Made by a program: the position numbers and the translations under genes
In this document: piece after piece, positions 31,922-42,266 of the stretch
Position numbering within the stretch: position 1 is the stretch's first letter
Layout of the letters: every line of letters begins with the position of its first letter
Assembly: GCA_004764695.1 (NCBI GenBank)
Contig: SMSO01000034.1
Coordinates: forward strand, 3,666,501-3,730,500
From: Schizochytrium sp. TIO01
Taxonomy: Eukaryota > Sar > Bigyra > Thraustochytrida > Thraustochytriidae
Direction: 5' to 3'
DNA length: 64,000 nt
Notes under the pieces: model-generated
Database searches by the model: none
What the model was told of the DNA's origin: nothing
What the model saw: the letters and a program-made list of their open reading frames with translations, nothing else

Positions 31922-33926
31922 TTACACAAGTGTCTGTTTCGCCTGAACTTTAAGTTTGGCATACTGTTCTCTAATCGCTACTTCACGATGAGATGCCTCA
32001 TCATTTAATTCCTTTATAAGACGCTCTTCCTCCTCCTCAGTGTGACCAAGCTGTGTCTGCAACACCTTCATTTCCTGCACAAGCATGGCAAGGTTACCGC
32101 GAATTTTCTCCTTTATAGTATCTGAAAGCAAAGGCTCGTCAATTTGAGCTTGCGCAGTCTTCTGACGTTCTTCTAGATCTTTGATATCTTTTCGAAGGCA
32201 AACTCGTTTTTGTGCTACATCAAACTTCAATTTTCGAGTTTTCTCAGGTAGTTCATCTTCGTATAGCGCAAATATATCCTCGTCGCATTGAGACTGCAAT
32301 GCCCGAATAGCGTCGACGAGCTCGCGTTCACGCTGGTTCGCCTCTTGATCGCGTTGCAATTGTGCATCTCGTTTAGCAAGCGCACGCCTTCGATCTTTTT
32401 CATTTTGTACACGATGAGATATTCTTTGTTTTTCTTCAGCTTCCATTTGTTTTGCTCGAAGTTTCCGTTCTTCCTGCAAAAGTCGCTCACGCTCCTCACG
32501 CATTGATTTTTCTAAGAACTCTTCTTCTTGTTGCTTAGCCTTCATTCTTCGCTCTCGTTTTTCTAGAGATTGCATTCGTTGCTTTTCTGCAACTTCACGT
32601 GCCTGAATAGCCTGCTTTTCTCGCTCTGCAATCCTAGCTTCGAGAGATGAAATACGTGGTTCTTGGGGACTTACCTCCCGGGAACTAGTAGCTTGCCTGA
32701 TATAAAGAACAACTTGAACTCCTTGTGAGAGGCCACTTAAAACATGAGGAGAAAGCTGCGGCAAACGTTCTTTACTATCTAGCATTACTTGAGCTACTTG
32801 AGACATGGCATCAAATTCTTGCTGAAGGAGCCCTGGCCGTTGTACAGGGTGCTCATGATTCCCAATCACCATCCAGCGTTGAGCTATGGCATAGATACGT
32901 CGTCGCAGAATCATCCAGGCTCTACGGCGAGCCAGATATCCACGCCAGCAACTTTGAATGCATATTGCTGTCTTGTGTAAGGCCTCTAGCTGTAAGGCTA
33001 CAAATATACGTCTAGCAAGATATCTCCGCCAGACAGCCTGAATTCGAGTAGCTGCAGCGTGTCGCCGTAATAGACGCTGCTCCTGTAAGATTCGAGCATG
33101 CCGACGCGCAAACCATACCACGATACCGCGACTGCAACTTCAGTACTGCTGATAAGTGAATCAGGAAATGAGTTTCTAAGCTTTGCATCGATCGCATATG
33201 CGCGTGGAGTCTGTGCAGGGCCAATCTCATGAGAAAACGCAACATGATATCCATTACTGGAGCTAGGACAAGTCCAGGTGCTTGTAGCTTTGCTTTAGTT
33301 CTTGTAAGAGAAGATTTTTGACCAGACTCATATTGTATTTTCGAAGAAGTTACTTGCATTGAGTGCTGCAACGCATCAAGCGAGGCCTCCAAGGCCCTGT
33401 CCTGGGCATTATTTGTCTCCGCTAGCTTTCGTACTAGGTATGGCGCCTGATCACCGGGGCTGTTCGAGGAATCACCTGGCAGTTGTGAACGATTTCGTTT
33501 TGGCAAACGAGGGCGAGGGCCTGGCCTTGGCAGTGGTTTTGAAATAATAATTTTCTTCGAAGCTTTGCTTAGCGTCTGGTAAACGTCTTCATCACGAGGT
33601 AAACTAGGCACTTTACCCTCTTGTGTTCGAAGATAAGAGACTTGGGGCTCGTGAGGATACGCGGCTCGATTTTCTTTAATCCAATTGATTGTTGGCTGAT
33701 TTGCAACTTTTACTGACTTTTCGCTGGACACCATCTGTCCTCGCGAAGGATCATACAATGCTTTTTTAAGTAACTCTGGAGAGCTCTGTGAGATCTTGAG
33801 AGACCCATCTTTGCTCCCTGTATTAGACACCTCGATTGCTCTTTTGTTTAAATCGCGCTCCAGCTGTGCTGCATCAGCCAGCTCCCTTCGCAGTAATGCA
33901 ATTCTCCTTTGAATTGTGGCTTCCAT
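31922..33926 (-). CDS. IQ-motif coiled-coil protein (calmodulin-binding type), frame broken by a one-base indel
   Basis: Two overlapping frames form one gene. The first (33926 to about 33112) starts MEATIQRRIALLRREL, has a low-complexity part with PRPGPRPRLPKRNRSQLPG, and ends in an IQ motif, LQSRYRG. The second frame continues that motif (ARRHARILQEQR) and carries two more (IQAVWRRYLARR, IQSCWRGYLARR), then a long Glu/Arg/Gln-rich coiled coil and a C-terminal helical part. The break coincides with a TTT run (AAA at 33110-33112); dropping one T gives LQSRYRGMVARR, a perfect IQ consensus. A 31-nt GT-AG segment (GTTTGCG...TTACAG) also restores frame but would delete coding-like sequence. IQ motifs bind calmodulin or centrin. 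The layout recalls axonemal or centriolar IQ proteins, but I cannot name an orthologue. Joined length is about 665 residues. Confidence 0.75.
33110..33112 (-). other. Probable single-base indel in the IQ gene (TTT run)
   Basis: The reading frame shifts by +1 exactly inside an IQ motif. Shortening TTT to TT on the minus strand restores both the frame and the R-G-x-x-x-R spacing of the motif. Confidence 0.7.
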
Positions 33927-34649
33927 ACTCCTCTCGTGAAACTAGTCACCTTCTTTCTGCAATCGGAGCAGGTTTTTCACCAATACCGCAAACTGGCAAC
34001 TTCTATATTTTCGCACTCAAACGCATCAGTATCATCTTCTTGAGAATAACCGCTTTAGCAAATTCACTTCTCCGAACTAAGGACCATGGCATGGTACGAG
34101 TTTTCCTTTGAACAAAAAAAAAAAAACAATAGACTAGCCGTTGGGTGATATCGTGCACGATATCGTCCGTGAAAGTAGACGCGGCGGTTTTTACCTTGTG
34201 GGCATGAGACCCAATTCTGCCCAACAGCGCGGCGCCGGAGCTGCGCGAGCGAGCTCAAGCTCGCTTGAGCAAGTTAATAAACTGCCTTTTGCTGCGAAAC
34301 CACTTCGCTCAAGCGGCTTTGCCGCAACCCGCTGAAGCGGAGGTCTAAGATCGGTCGTGGTGGCGACCGTCTGATTGACCTTGGGAGACAGATACCTTAA
34401 GTAGATTGGCTTGGTTTGGGAGTCGAATCAGAACGATAGGTATTGTATAAGTGCACGTTACATTGTGGAATCATATTGTGATAATACTTTTCCGCGCTTA
34501 CCCGCAGCTTCGGTTTGGTTGCATACCTAAAGGAGAAGAGCAACCTGATCTACTCAACTTATTTTCCAGGAGTTGAGATTCTCAGAGGTTGGACCCATCC
34601 TTGTCATTCAAAAGAAGAATTGACGCCGCAGGCTCTGCTGGGATTTAAA
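33927..34649. promoter_or_regulatory. Shared divergent promoter region with palindromes
   Basis: 723 bases between the start codons of the IQ gene (-) and the giant coiled-coil gene (+). It contains a perfect 18-bp palindrome, GATATCGTGCACGATATC (34147-34164), and nested short inverted repeats about 100 bases on (GCGAGC-TCAA-GCTCGC and GCTCAAG-CTCG-CTTGAGC, about 34246-34270) plus GCGG-rich repeats near 34300-34340. The open frame of the giant gene extends upstream to 34515 without an ATG, so the start at 34650 is chosen as the first ATG. Confidence 0.5.
34147..34164. promoter_or_regulatory. Perfect 18-bp palindrome
   Basis: GATATCGTGCACGATATC equals its own reverse complement; the flanking bases do not extend it. 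It lies about 220 bases upstream of one gene and 490 upstream of the other, so a dimeric transcription-factor site is a reasonable guess. Confidence 0.5.
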
Positions 34650-37600
34650 ATGTCAAGTGGCGCTAGTCGAGTGCGTCGAGAGCCCTCAGTTCCCGCTCGC
34701 CTGTTAGATGAAGAACGTGTGAAGTTTGAGCGCAGAAGCCAAAAGGTCCTTGCAATTCTAGCTAAGAAAGATGACCGTATCAAGGAGCTTGAGAAGGACA
34801 TCCAGGAACATCCTTTACGCAAGAAACTTGAAGAGGCGCAGTCCCGTGAAAAAGAATTGCTCGACAAGGCAATGGACCAAGGTGAACAAATCGAAGTTCT
34901 CGTTGCTGAGCTCGCTAAGCTCAGGGAGTCTCAGGCTCAGGCTCAAAATAGCAGCAAGGAGGAATACGTGGCACATCAAACGCAACGCACAGAAAATGCA
35001 AAACTACAAGTAGCGTTAGAGACATCAGAGAAACATCGTGAAGATCTTCGCACTAAACTACGTAACACAAATTCAGGCGCGGACGAAGCTCGTGCTAGGC
35101 TTGCGGAGCTTGAATCCGAGAAGGCAGTGCTCTCAGATTTACTAGAAACAGCTAAACGTACTGCCTTAGAAGATGAAGCCGAACTACGAAAGGCCAGGGC
35201 CCAAATCAAATCGTTGCAAACAGATGCATCTCGAGAGCACCCTTCTGACCAGCGGGCTCGACAGCTTGAACTTCAAGTAAGGCAAATGGCAGAAGAACTA
35301 AATGAATTGCGAAAGGAAAACAGCGCTCTTAAGGTTTCTCTTTCAAAGTTTTCTACAGCCGCAGTTCAGAATCCATCAGGAAATGAGAGCTCTACGCAAC
35401 CAAGTAACAGTGGATTTGGTAAGGGAAGCTCTCCTCAAGGTAAGCAATCTACTATAGACCCAACTCACGAAGCGTCCATGAGGCAGTTGGAGGCGTTAGT
35501 GCTTCAGCAGAGTGAGGAAATTGTTGATCTTCGATCACAACTTGTACGAGCTGGTGCTCGGGAACGAGAATCAAAAGAATCTTCCGATTTCGAGCGCCGG
35601 AGTTTGCTTAATAAGGTGCGCACATTAGAACAACAATTACGCGTGGCTTCTGAGAATGGCGTGATCCATCGCAAAAATCTTGAGGCAACAGTACGCGTTC
35701 TTTCTGGTAAAAGCGATCTGCATCGCAAATATGCAGAACAAGCTGATGCAGCAGCTCAGCTTGCCATGGTAAAGGTGGAATCGGAAGGTAGAATCATTGC
35801 TCTAGAAAGTGAGTTAGCTCATATGCGCGAGGAGATTAACCACGTAAGGGATGCATTACGACGCAGTGATCGAGATCTCCACGGCTTCAGGACATCCGCA
35901 GTCTATGCAGATGTCCCTGCAACCTCGCATACAATTATTTTGCAGCGCCTTGCCAAACAGCTTGACGAGCATAAAGTCAAACTTGCAGAGTTAAGTGTGT
36001 CAGCAAGTACATACGACCAGTATGATAATAAAGGACGCAGCTCGCAAGCTCGCCATGATGTGCAGAGTGAAGGGCATGATCGTGTTTCTATGGCTGCTCA
36101 ACTCATTGCTCTCCCTGACGAGGATTCACTTCCCATGAGCCAAACACAACAAGAGCGCGTTTTCGCCCAGTTGCGTCTTCGCATTCATGGCCTCCAGGTG
36201 CAGTTGGAAGATCGAAATGAAGAGATAGCTAGTCTTGAACAACGTCTTACAGATCAAGTTACTGCCCAGCAAACCCTTGAGGAAGAGCTTGAAGCCAAAG
36301 CGCTTGAAGCGGAGAAACAACATGCCGAGCAACTTTCTGTAATGAATCGACGCATTGTCTCTCATGTACGCGAGAAACACATTCTAGTGGAAGAGAAAGC
36401 TGAACTTTCAAATTCCCTCGAATCGTCACGTGCAACTCAACGCGTTGCGGAAGAACGTCTTGCTTTGTTGCGTAGTGAACATCTTGAACGTTGCAAGGCA
36501 TTGCAGCGTCATGTGGAAGAGCTAGAAATCGAACTCGAGGGCGCGCGGGGCAAACAACGTGTCGCAGAGATATGTTATGAACAGGATAAGGCGCGCCTTG
36601 GTTTCTTAGAAGAAACTCTTGCAGTGTTACAGGACCAGAATCAAGGCATTGACCCTCAAGATACACAAGCATGCCGTGAACAAATGTTTGCTGATCTCAC
36701 AGACAAAGCTAACCGTGCTGAAAGTCAAGTCACAACACAACAGAGGACTATAGGCAAACTCGAGGATGATCTTCGGCAACTTCGCCTTGAAAGATCTACG
36801 CTTGCTGCGAACCTTGAACGAGCCCAACACGAAGTTGATGAAGCAGAAGCTCAACGACAGGAAGAGGCTCAATCAGCCCAAGAGGCACGGAAGCGCCACA
36901 CTGACGTCCAACGTCAGCTGGAGGAAGCCAAACAATACCAGGTCCGCATTGAATTGCAACATGTAGATGAGAGCTCGAGCAGAGAAGCAGCGATCGTCGA
37001 ACGGGATGTATTAGCTGGAAAGCTTACGGATCTCGGACTCACATACACGAAAGAACTTCAGGACGAACATCGAGCGACACAGGAAATTCTGGCTGCCTTA
37101 CAATCTGACATGGAAGCGATCATGACAGATATTGGGCATACTCCTGTAGCATCAATTTTGCGGCAAATCCTTGATCATGTACGTAGCGCCAGAGAAAAGA
37201 ACGGGAATAGTGATCATGGTGATGTACGTGCTCTGGAACGTATGGCAGATGCAATTCTCCAGAGTGAACAAGCCCGCTTTGCGGTCGAAGCAAAACTAAA
37301 GAGCGCGGAGTGGGCAGGCGAAACACTTTCTTCACGCGTGCAACGTATGGCAAAGGTAATCTCTGAATTGCGTGCTCGTGAAGCAAAGGAGGACGCAAGT
37401 ATACGTGGTCTTGAGCGCAGGGCTGAAGTCGAAACTTCTATTCGGCAACTTCAGCATGAACGCCGTCTCAAATTAGAGAGCGACCGAGCAGCTTTTGTTG
37501 AGAAGCTTCTTGTCAGGGCGAGTGCGCAGCTGAGAGCTCAGGCGTGTCGAAGCCGGACACTGGAGCGCCTGGCTCGTAGCCATGGAATAGAGATTGAAGG

Positions 37601-40214
37601 CTCCTTGGAGGCTATGGATATTGATGCAGAGGAGGATCTAGTTGGGGATGTGCACGCTTTGAAGGAACGTACGATTCAGCTTGAGGGTGAACTCGCTGAA
37701 AGCTCCTTACGACTCGAACAATACAAAGCCACCACAGATGGTGAAGGCGAAAAGCACAAAACCTTCATGGAACGCGAGCGCAAGCTCGCAGAAGGATTTA
37801 AGATGGAAGCATCTATCTTACGTGATCAGCTGCAAGAGAGCAAACGAGAAATGGTCAACCTTGCTTTTGAGTATGAAACAAAGATCATGTTGCATGAATC
37901 TGCACCAGCTTTAGAGGAGATGGGAAATCCGGCAGAGCTGCGTATGCGAATGCTTGAACAAGCAAAAGAAATTAACGAACTTCACGCTAAACTTGCTCAG
38001 TTGCAAGAGGAGTTAAGCGCTGCTGAAACGTCCAATGCAAAACTTGAAGCGCGTCTGTCTTCAGGTGAATTCGAGACCCCAATGCTGTCACAACCTCCCC
38101 TGGTTTCACATCCACAAGGGCGCGATGGATGGCCTGAACAAGTTGGAAACAACTTCAATGCAGAAGACAATCTTGAGAACTCTCAAAATTCTGAGCACTA
38201 TCAAAAGGACCGTTCAGAACCACCTTTAATCAGCAAAGAGCTAGAAAAGTTGTCAGAGCAAACTGCATATATTTTGCTTGAGCAAAAGGATGCTCAAATA
38301 AAGCGGTTGCGCGCGGAGGCAGACATTCTTACTCGCAGGCTTTCAGACGCTGCACGTGCAAATAAATCTCTGAGCGCCGCGAATGCGAATGTTGTCTCTA
38401 CTTTGCAAAAATTCCAAAGACACCTGGAGAAACGTGGACCAAGTGCCGCGGCAAGTGCAGATGGGATTGCTGAGAAACTGCAGTCTTTTTTGTCTTTATT
38501 GCAAGGGACAGAGCTTGAAGAGGCTGTTAAAAGGTTTAACACGGTACTCGATCGTTATGATCGCGAGAGAGAGCAGCAGCGAGCTACCGAGCAAAAAGAG
38601 CTTCTCCGACTTCGCGAAGAGGCTCATGAACTTCGTGCTCGCATGGCTGAAGACGAGGCAGTGCGGCATGAACAGCTTCGCGCAATTGCATCTTCGCAAT
38701 CATTGTCAGAAGCTGAAGTCAATTCAATGCGCTCTCGCCTTGAGATGATCCAAAAAGAGCGTGATGAAATGCATGCGAACCTCGTCAAGGTTGAAGATAA
38801 GTTGCGTAGACAAATGGTTCAGATTGAAACTCTAGAATCCCTTGAAAGTGAGCTCTTTACTCTCCGTGAGCGTGAAGTCCAGCTCATTTCTGAGAAGGAC
38901 GAAGCAGTGCGATCCGCACGCGAGGAACTTGAGACTAAAACAGCTATTTTGAAAGAGCAAGTAGAGTCGTTAGAATCTGGTAAAGCGATAGGAGATGCTC
39001 GCGCAGAAGAACGCCGCCGCTTACAAGGTCGAATGAAGGCTCTCGAAAAGCGAGCTGGTGAATACAAAGCCACTGCAGAGCGGTTCAAAGACCAGCTCGC
39101 GGCGCTTCGTGGGACATGGGCAAGCCCAGAAATTGTTGGGAAGCTGCGATCTGACCTGTCCCAGTCACGTGCAGAGGTACGAAAGTATCGCTCAGATGCT
39201 GCACGTAAACGCACCATGCTTCAAGCTGCAACTGAAAAAGCAACAGAAGAAAAGGGAGCAGAAGATGATTTGCGCAAACGAGCAAGCCAGCTTGAGGCCC
39301 AAGCTCGAGCAGCTCAAGCGGAAGCGCGGAACAAAGAAAATTTAATCCAGGCTTCGAAGCAAAGCTCTGAAAAGGCTAAACTAGAATTATTAGAAGCACA
39401 ACAAGAATTGGAATCGTTACGTGAGAAAGTCAAGAACCTTACCCGCGAACGGACAGCTCTGCGAAGTCGCATTGATGCCTTGAAGCAAGATCAAAAACAG
39501 CACCACACTACCGGGCACGCTGCCTTGCAAGGGAACATTTCGGACGCTCAAAATGCAGCCCAAATGGTGGTTGCACGAGATACAGAGAAAGAGCTCAGCA
39601 ATAAGGTGGATCGCTGGAAGCGGCGTGCTACATCTGCAGAGAATCAGCTAGAAAACGCGAGGACTAAGCTACTCTCTCTTGAAACCAAGTCTGCTGAGAC
39701 AGACCAAGAGCTAAACACTGTAAAAGAAGCAGTGACAACTTTAAAGCAAAAGATTCGCACCTCAGAACGCGAACTTCAACAAGCGAATTCCCAGATCAAA
39801 GAAATGGAAGGTTTGGCAGAAGCTAACCACAATGAGACAATCGAACTTGAGCGTGCTCTACATGCAACGTTGCTCAAGGTTTCTGATGAAGCAATTGAAG
39901 TCCGCCGTAAGTGCTATGATGTCAAGCTCTCGAGTGGTCATGGATACGGGAGCCAAACTGAGCAGTCAGATGCTGATGCTGTAGCTAAAATGCTTGAACT
40001 CTCACCAGAAGATCTACGAGACCTTTTTGGTGCAGAGGCTCGATGCAATGACCCGTCATATTCTGCTGCTTTAAAATCTCTTCAAGTAGCTGTGGAGAGA
40101 CACAAAGCATTTGTCAACCAGATATTTCAAACCCGTGGTAGTTTACCAAGCCGTCTTTCATCCAGTGAATTGCGCAGGATTGTAGATTCGACCTGTGCTC
40201 TGTGGCGGACTTAA
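34650..40214 (+). CDS. Giant coiled-coil protein, centrosome/cilium type candidate
   Basis: A 1,854-residue intronless protein made almost entirely of heptad-rich alpha helix: Glu, Lys, Arg, Gln, Leu and Ala dominate and prolines are confined to a few linkers (about residues 255-285 and 1145-1200). It starts MSSGASRVRREPSVPARLLDE and soon enters KKDDRIKELEKDIQE. A less helical stretch near residues 420-490 (HTIILQRLAKQLDEHKVKLAEL) breaks the rod. The C-terminus is more globular (MLELSPEDLRDLFGAEARC, SSELRRIVDSTCALW). There is no motor, kinase or membrane segment. The architecture resembles CEP290-like or other centrosomal/transition-zone rods, but coiled coils attract false matches and I claim no orthology. 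The ATG at 34650 is the first in frame, although the frame is open from 34515. Confidence 0.85.
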   Translation: MSSGASRVRREPSVPARLLDEERVKFERRSQKVLAILAKKDDRIKELEKDIQEHPLRKKLEEAQSREKELLDKAMDQGEQIEVLVAELAKLRESQAQAQNSSKEEYVAHQTQRTENAKLQVALETSEKHREDLRTKLRNTNSGADEARARLAELESEKAVLSDLLETAKRTALEDEAELRKARAQIKSLQTDASREHPSDQRARQLELQVRQMAEELNELRKENSALKVSLSKFSTAAVQNPSGNESSTQPSNSGFGKGSSPQGKQSTIDPTHEASMRQLEALVLQQSEEIVDLRSQLVRAGARERESKESSDFERRSLLNKVRTLEQQLRVASENGVIHRKNLEATVRVLSGKSDLHRKYAEQADAAAQLAMVKVESEGRIIALESELAHMREEINHVRDALRRSDRDLHGFRTSAVYADVPATSHTIILQRLAKQLDEHKVKLAELSVSASTYDQYDNKGRSSQARHDVQSEGHDRVSMAAQLIALPDEDSLPMSQTQQERVFAQLRLRIHGLQVQLEDRNEEIASLEQRLTDQVTAQQTLEEELEAKALEAEKQHAEQLSVMNRRIVSHVREKHILVEEKAELSNSLESSRATQRVAEERLALLRSEHLERCKALQRHVEELEIELEGARGKQRVAEICYEQDKARLGFLEETLAVLQDQNQGIDPQDTQACREQMFADLTDKANRAESQVTTQQRTIGKLEDDLRQLRLERSTLAANLERAQHEVDEAEAQRQEEAQSAQEARKRHTDVQRQLEEAKQYQVRIELQHVDESSSREAAIVERDVLAGKLTDLGLTYTKELQDEHRATQEILAALQSDMEAIMTDIGHTPVASILRQILDHVRSAREKNGNSDHGDVRALERMADAILQSEQARFAVEAKLKSAEWAGETLSSRVQRMAKVISELRAREAKEDASIRGLERRAEVETSIRQLQHERRLKLESDRAAFVEKLLVRASAQLRAQACRSRTLERLARSHGIEIEGSLEAMDIDAEEDLVGDVHALKERTIQLEGELAESSLRLEQYKATTDGEGEKHKTFMERERKLAEGFKMEASILRDQLQESKREMVNLAFEYETKIMLHESAPALEEMGNPAELRMRMLEQAKEINELHAKLAQLQEELSAAETSNAKLEARLSSGEFETPMLSQPPLVSHPQGRDGWPEQVGNNFNAEDNLENSQNSEHYQKDRSEPPLISKELEKLSEQTAYILLEQKDAQIKRLRAEADILTRRLSDAARANKSLSAANANVVSTLQKFQRHLEKRGPSAAASADGIAEKLQSFLSLLQGTELEEAVKRFNTVLDRYDREREQQRATEQKELLRLREEAHELRARMAEDEAVRHEQLRAIASSQSLSEAEVNSMRSRLEMIQKERDEMHANLVKVEDKLRRQMVQIETLESLESELFTLREREVQLISEKDEAVRSAREELETKTAILKEQVESLESGKAIGDARAEERRRLQGRMKALEKRAGEYKATAERFKDQLAALRGTWASPEIVGKLRSDLSQSRAEVRKYRSDAARKRTMLQAATEKATEEKGAEDDLRKRASQLEAQARAAQAEARNKENLIQASKQSSEKAKLELLEAQQELESLREKVKNLTRERTALRSRIDALKQDQKQHHTTGHAALQGNISDAQNAAQMVVARDTEKELSNKVDRWKRRATSAENQLENARTKLLSLETKSAETDQELNTVKEAVTTLKQKIRTSERELQQANSQIKEMEGLAEANHNETIELERALHATLLKVSDEAIEVRRKCYDVKLSSGHGYGSQTEQSDADAVAKMLELSPEDLRDLFGAEARCNDPSYSAALKSLQVAVERHKAFVNQIFQTRGSLPSRLSSSELRRIVDSTCALWRT

Positions 40215-40760
40215 AACTTTCCCCGCAAAATCGTTCATGCAAGCTTCACTAGTTTCTTGTGGGTGCACAACACTATGTTACCTTATCTTTCTTTATCTGG
40301 ATTACGAGTGTGTGATGTAAATGATCTTGTCTTTATGTTTACTCCTCATCGTTGCTATTCATAACTAAAGAATGAATTGGTTATACAACCTTGGGCATAG
40401 CCAGTCTACTAAATTAAAATGCCTTTCCAACTTAATTTCTCACTTCGAGGAAGTGTTATTTATCAATAAGAAGAAGAATTTTCGAAAGGGTTTGTTGAAA
40501 AAGTGGTATTTAAGTTGTTGGTGCAGTTCATGTTCCTCACTGTTCGAAATGATACCTACAATCAATTCTGTTAACTACATAAGTCCTTATTCCACAATTA
40601 ATATTTGTTTCCCTTCACATTCGTTAGTCCACTCCTAACATGTACAGTAAGAGTCTGCAAGCTATGTACATTCGAGTCATCATATGCATCGTAGTAGTAA
40701 TATGGTCAGAAAGACTCGTGTAGCCTGACCAAAGGATAAACGACTCCAAAGTCTTTAGTG
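40215..40760. other. Intergenic
   Basis: A 546-base AT-rich spacer between two genes in the same direction. It should hold the coiled-coil gene's 3' UTR and the promoter of the phosphodiesterase-like gene. No motif stands out. Confidence 0.6.
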
Positions 40761-42266
40761 ATGTCCCGGGGAGCTACAATATCAGACTCGGAGTGGGCAC
40801 CCGAAGTGCCTTCTTCGCAGTCTCCGATTCCCTCGCTGCCTGCGCCATCTGAGACGTTGGAAGTAGATATGGCGAAGGATTCCTCAAATAAAGCTCCAAG
40901 CCAAGATCAGGAGGCTTTGCTTGCTGATAACTTGAACCACGCTTCAGGAGTTCGTGAAGTTTCTCAGAATCAATCAGCATTTCATCGCTTAGCTGAGACA
41001 CGCGAGCCGGCCTCTGCGAACAGACTTTCGAGAACCTCATCGTTCGGGGAGAACGAATCACACTTCTTGGAAATTGGAGATAACCAAAGTGAGAACGATG
41101 ATGAAGATAACTTCATTGCAACGTCTCGAAGAGGATCACTCCGCCAGAGAATTTTGGCAAGATGGTGTGGATTTCGAGCTCGCGCTCAAAGTTTTGAGCC
41201 AATTGCTTCTTCTCATGATGGAAGAGAAAACCTCCCAAACAATGTGCAACTAAACTCGCTGCAATTACAGTGCGGAAAGCGGCTGACATGTGGACTCTGC
41301 GAATGCATCGAGTGTGTCGTGATTTTCTCGTTGCTGTTATTGGTAACAACAATGGCTCTTGTGATTCGTCAGAACGTCTGTTGGACCTCAGAGGATGAAC
41401 TCCAGCTTTACCTTGATTTAGAAAGAGAAAATGGTCCACTAGACCTCTTCGGAACTGGCGGGGTTTCTCCTCCAGTCCCTTTGATGCATGCGCATTCACA
41501 TAACGACTATCAACAGTCGGTACCCGTGAGATTGGCGCTTGCAGCTGGGTTTTGTAGCATAGAAGCTGATGTCTTCCTTCGAGATAATATGTTGCTTACT
41601 GGGCATGTTCAACCCAGCGACAATGATCTCAAAGATCAATATCTGAGACCACTCATCCAGCTTGCTAAACGCGATGAGGCGAGGCCTGGACCCATAAACC
41701 CACTTTCTGAGAGACTCGGCCTCTGTACGCAACAGACTTTAATGATTGACATGAAGAGTTCCTCATACGATACATGGGCAACCTTGGAAACAATTTTAGA
41801 CGAAATGAATACAGAGGCAGGTTTCCAGGTTTTTGAGTGTTATGATAACCAAGGCGAACCACTCAAAGAGCCGCAGGTCAGGCGAACAGGGCTTTCGCCA
41901 GTGCAAGTAGTCATGTCGGGCATTGCCCCAAGCGAAATACCAATTTTGGCTAACAAATTATTGAGTAAAGGAAAACATTGCACACGTATAGACGGGCGTT
42001 ATGATGCTTCTAGCCCTGCCCCGACGGACCCATCAGTAATTCGCACTCTTGGAATGATGTCAGCATCATGGCATGCTAGCTATGCTGGAAACCTAACTGA
42101 AGCTGTAGAGCAAATTCATGCAGTAGCACCTCGAGCAAAAATTAGGTTCTGGGACACCCCGGAAAATACCGTAACATGGAGGCTGTTACTTGACGCTGGC
42201 GTGGATTTGATTAGCACGGATCGTATTTCTGGTCTCAAGGCTTTTCTGCTAGGCGAAACCATGTAA
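40761..42266 (+). CDS. AIM6-type PLC-like/glycerophosphodiesterase-fold membrane protein
   Basis: A 502-residue protein with an N-terminal Ser/Glu-rich cytosolic part (about 1-175), a Cys-rich juxtamembrane stretch (CGKRLTCGLCECIECV), one membrane helix (VVIFSLLLLVTTMALVI, about 183-200) and a C-terminal catalytic-fold domain (about 235-495). The domain has the hallmarks of the PI-PLC-like TIM-barrel group: HAHSHNDYQQSVPVRLALAAGFCSIEADVFL, then LLTGH, LMIDMKSS and the end WRLLLDAGVDLISTDRISGL. This matches the family named after yeast AIM6 (altered inheritance of mitochondria 6). The substrate of that family is not established, so the reaction is only inferred to be phosphodiester hydrolysis. 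The metal-site His (HND) and E.D (IEAD) are present. The first ATG is 40761, just after a GTG that would give a longer frame. Confidence 0.85.
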   Translation: MSRGATISDSEWAPEVPSSQSPIPSLPAPSETLEVDMAKDSSNKAPSQDQEALLADNLNHASGVREVSQNQSAFHRLAETREPASANRLSRTSSFGENESHFLEIGDNQSENDDEDNFIATSRRGSLRQRILARWCGFRARAQSFEPIASSHDGRENLPNNVQLNSLQLQCGKRLTCGLCECIECVVIFSLLLLVTTMALVIRQNVCWTSEDELQLYLDLERENGPLDLFGTGGVSPPVPLMHAHSHNDYQQSVPVRLALAAGFCSIEADVFLRDNMLLTGHVQPSDNDLKDQYLRPLIQLAKRDEARPGPINPLSERLGLCTQQTLMIDMKSSSYDTWATLETILDEMNTEAGFQVFECYDNQGEPLKEPQVRRTGLSPVQVVMSGIAPSEIPILANKLLSKGKHCTRIDGRYDASSPAPTDPSVIRTLGMMSASWHASYAGNLTEAVEQIHAVAPRAKIRFWDTPENTVTWRLLLDAGVDLISTDRISGLKAFLLGETM

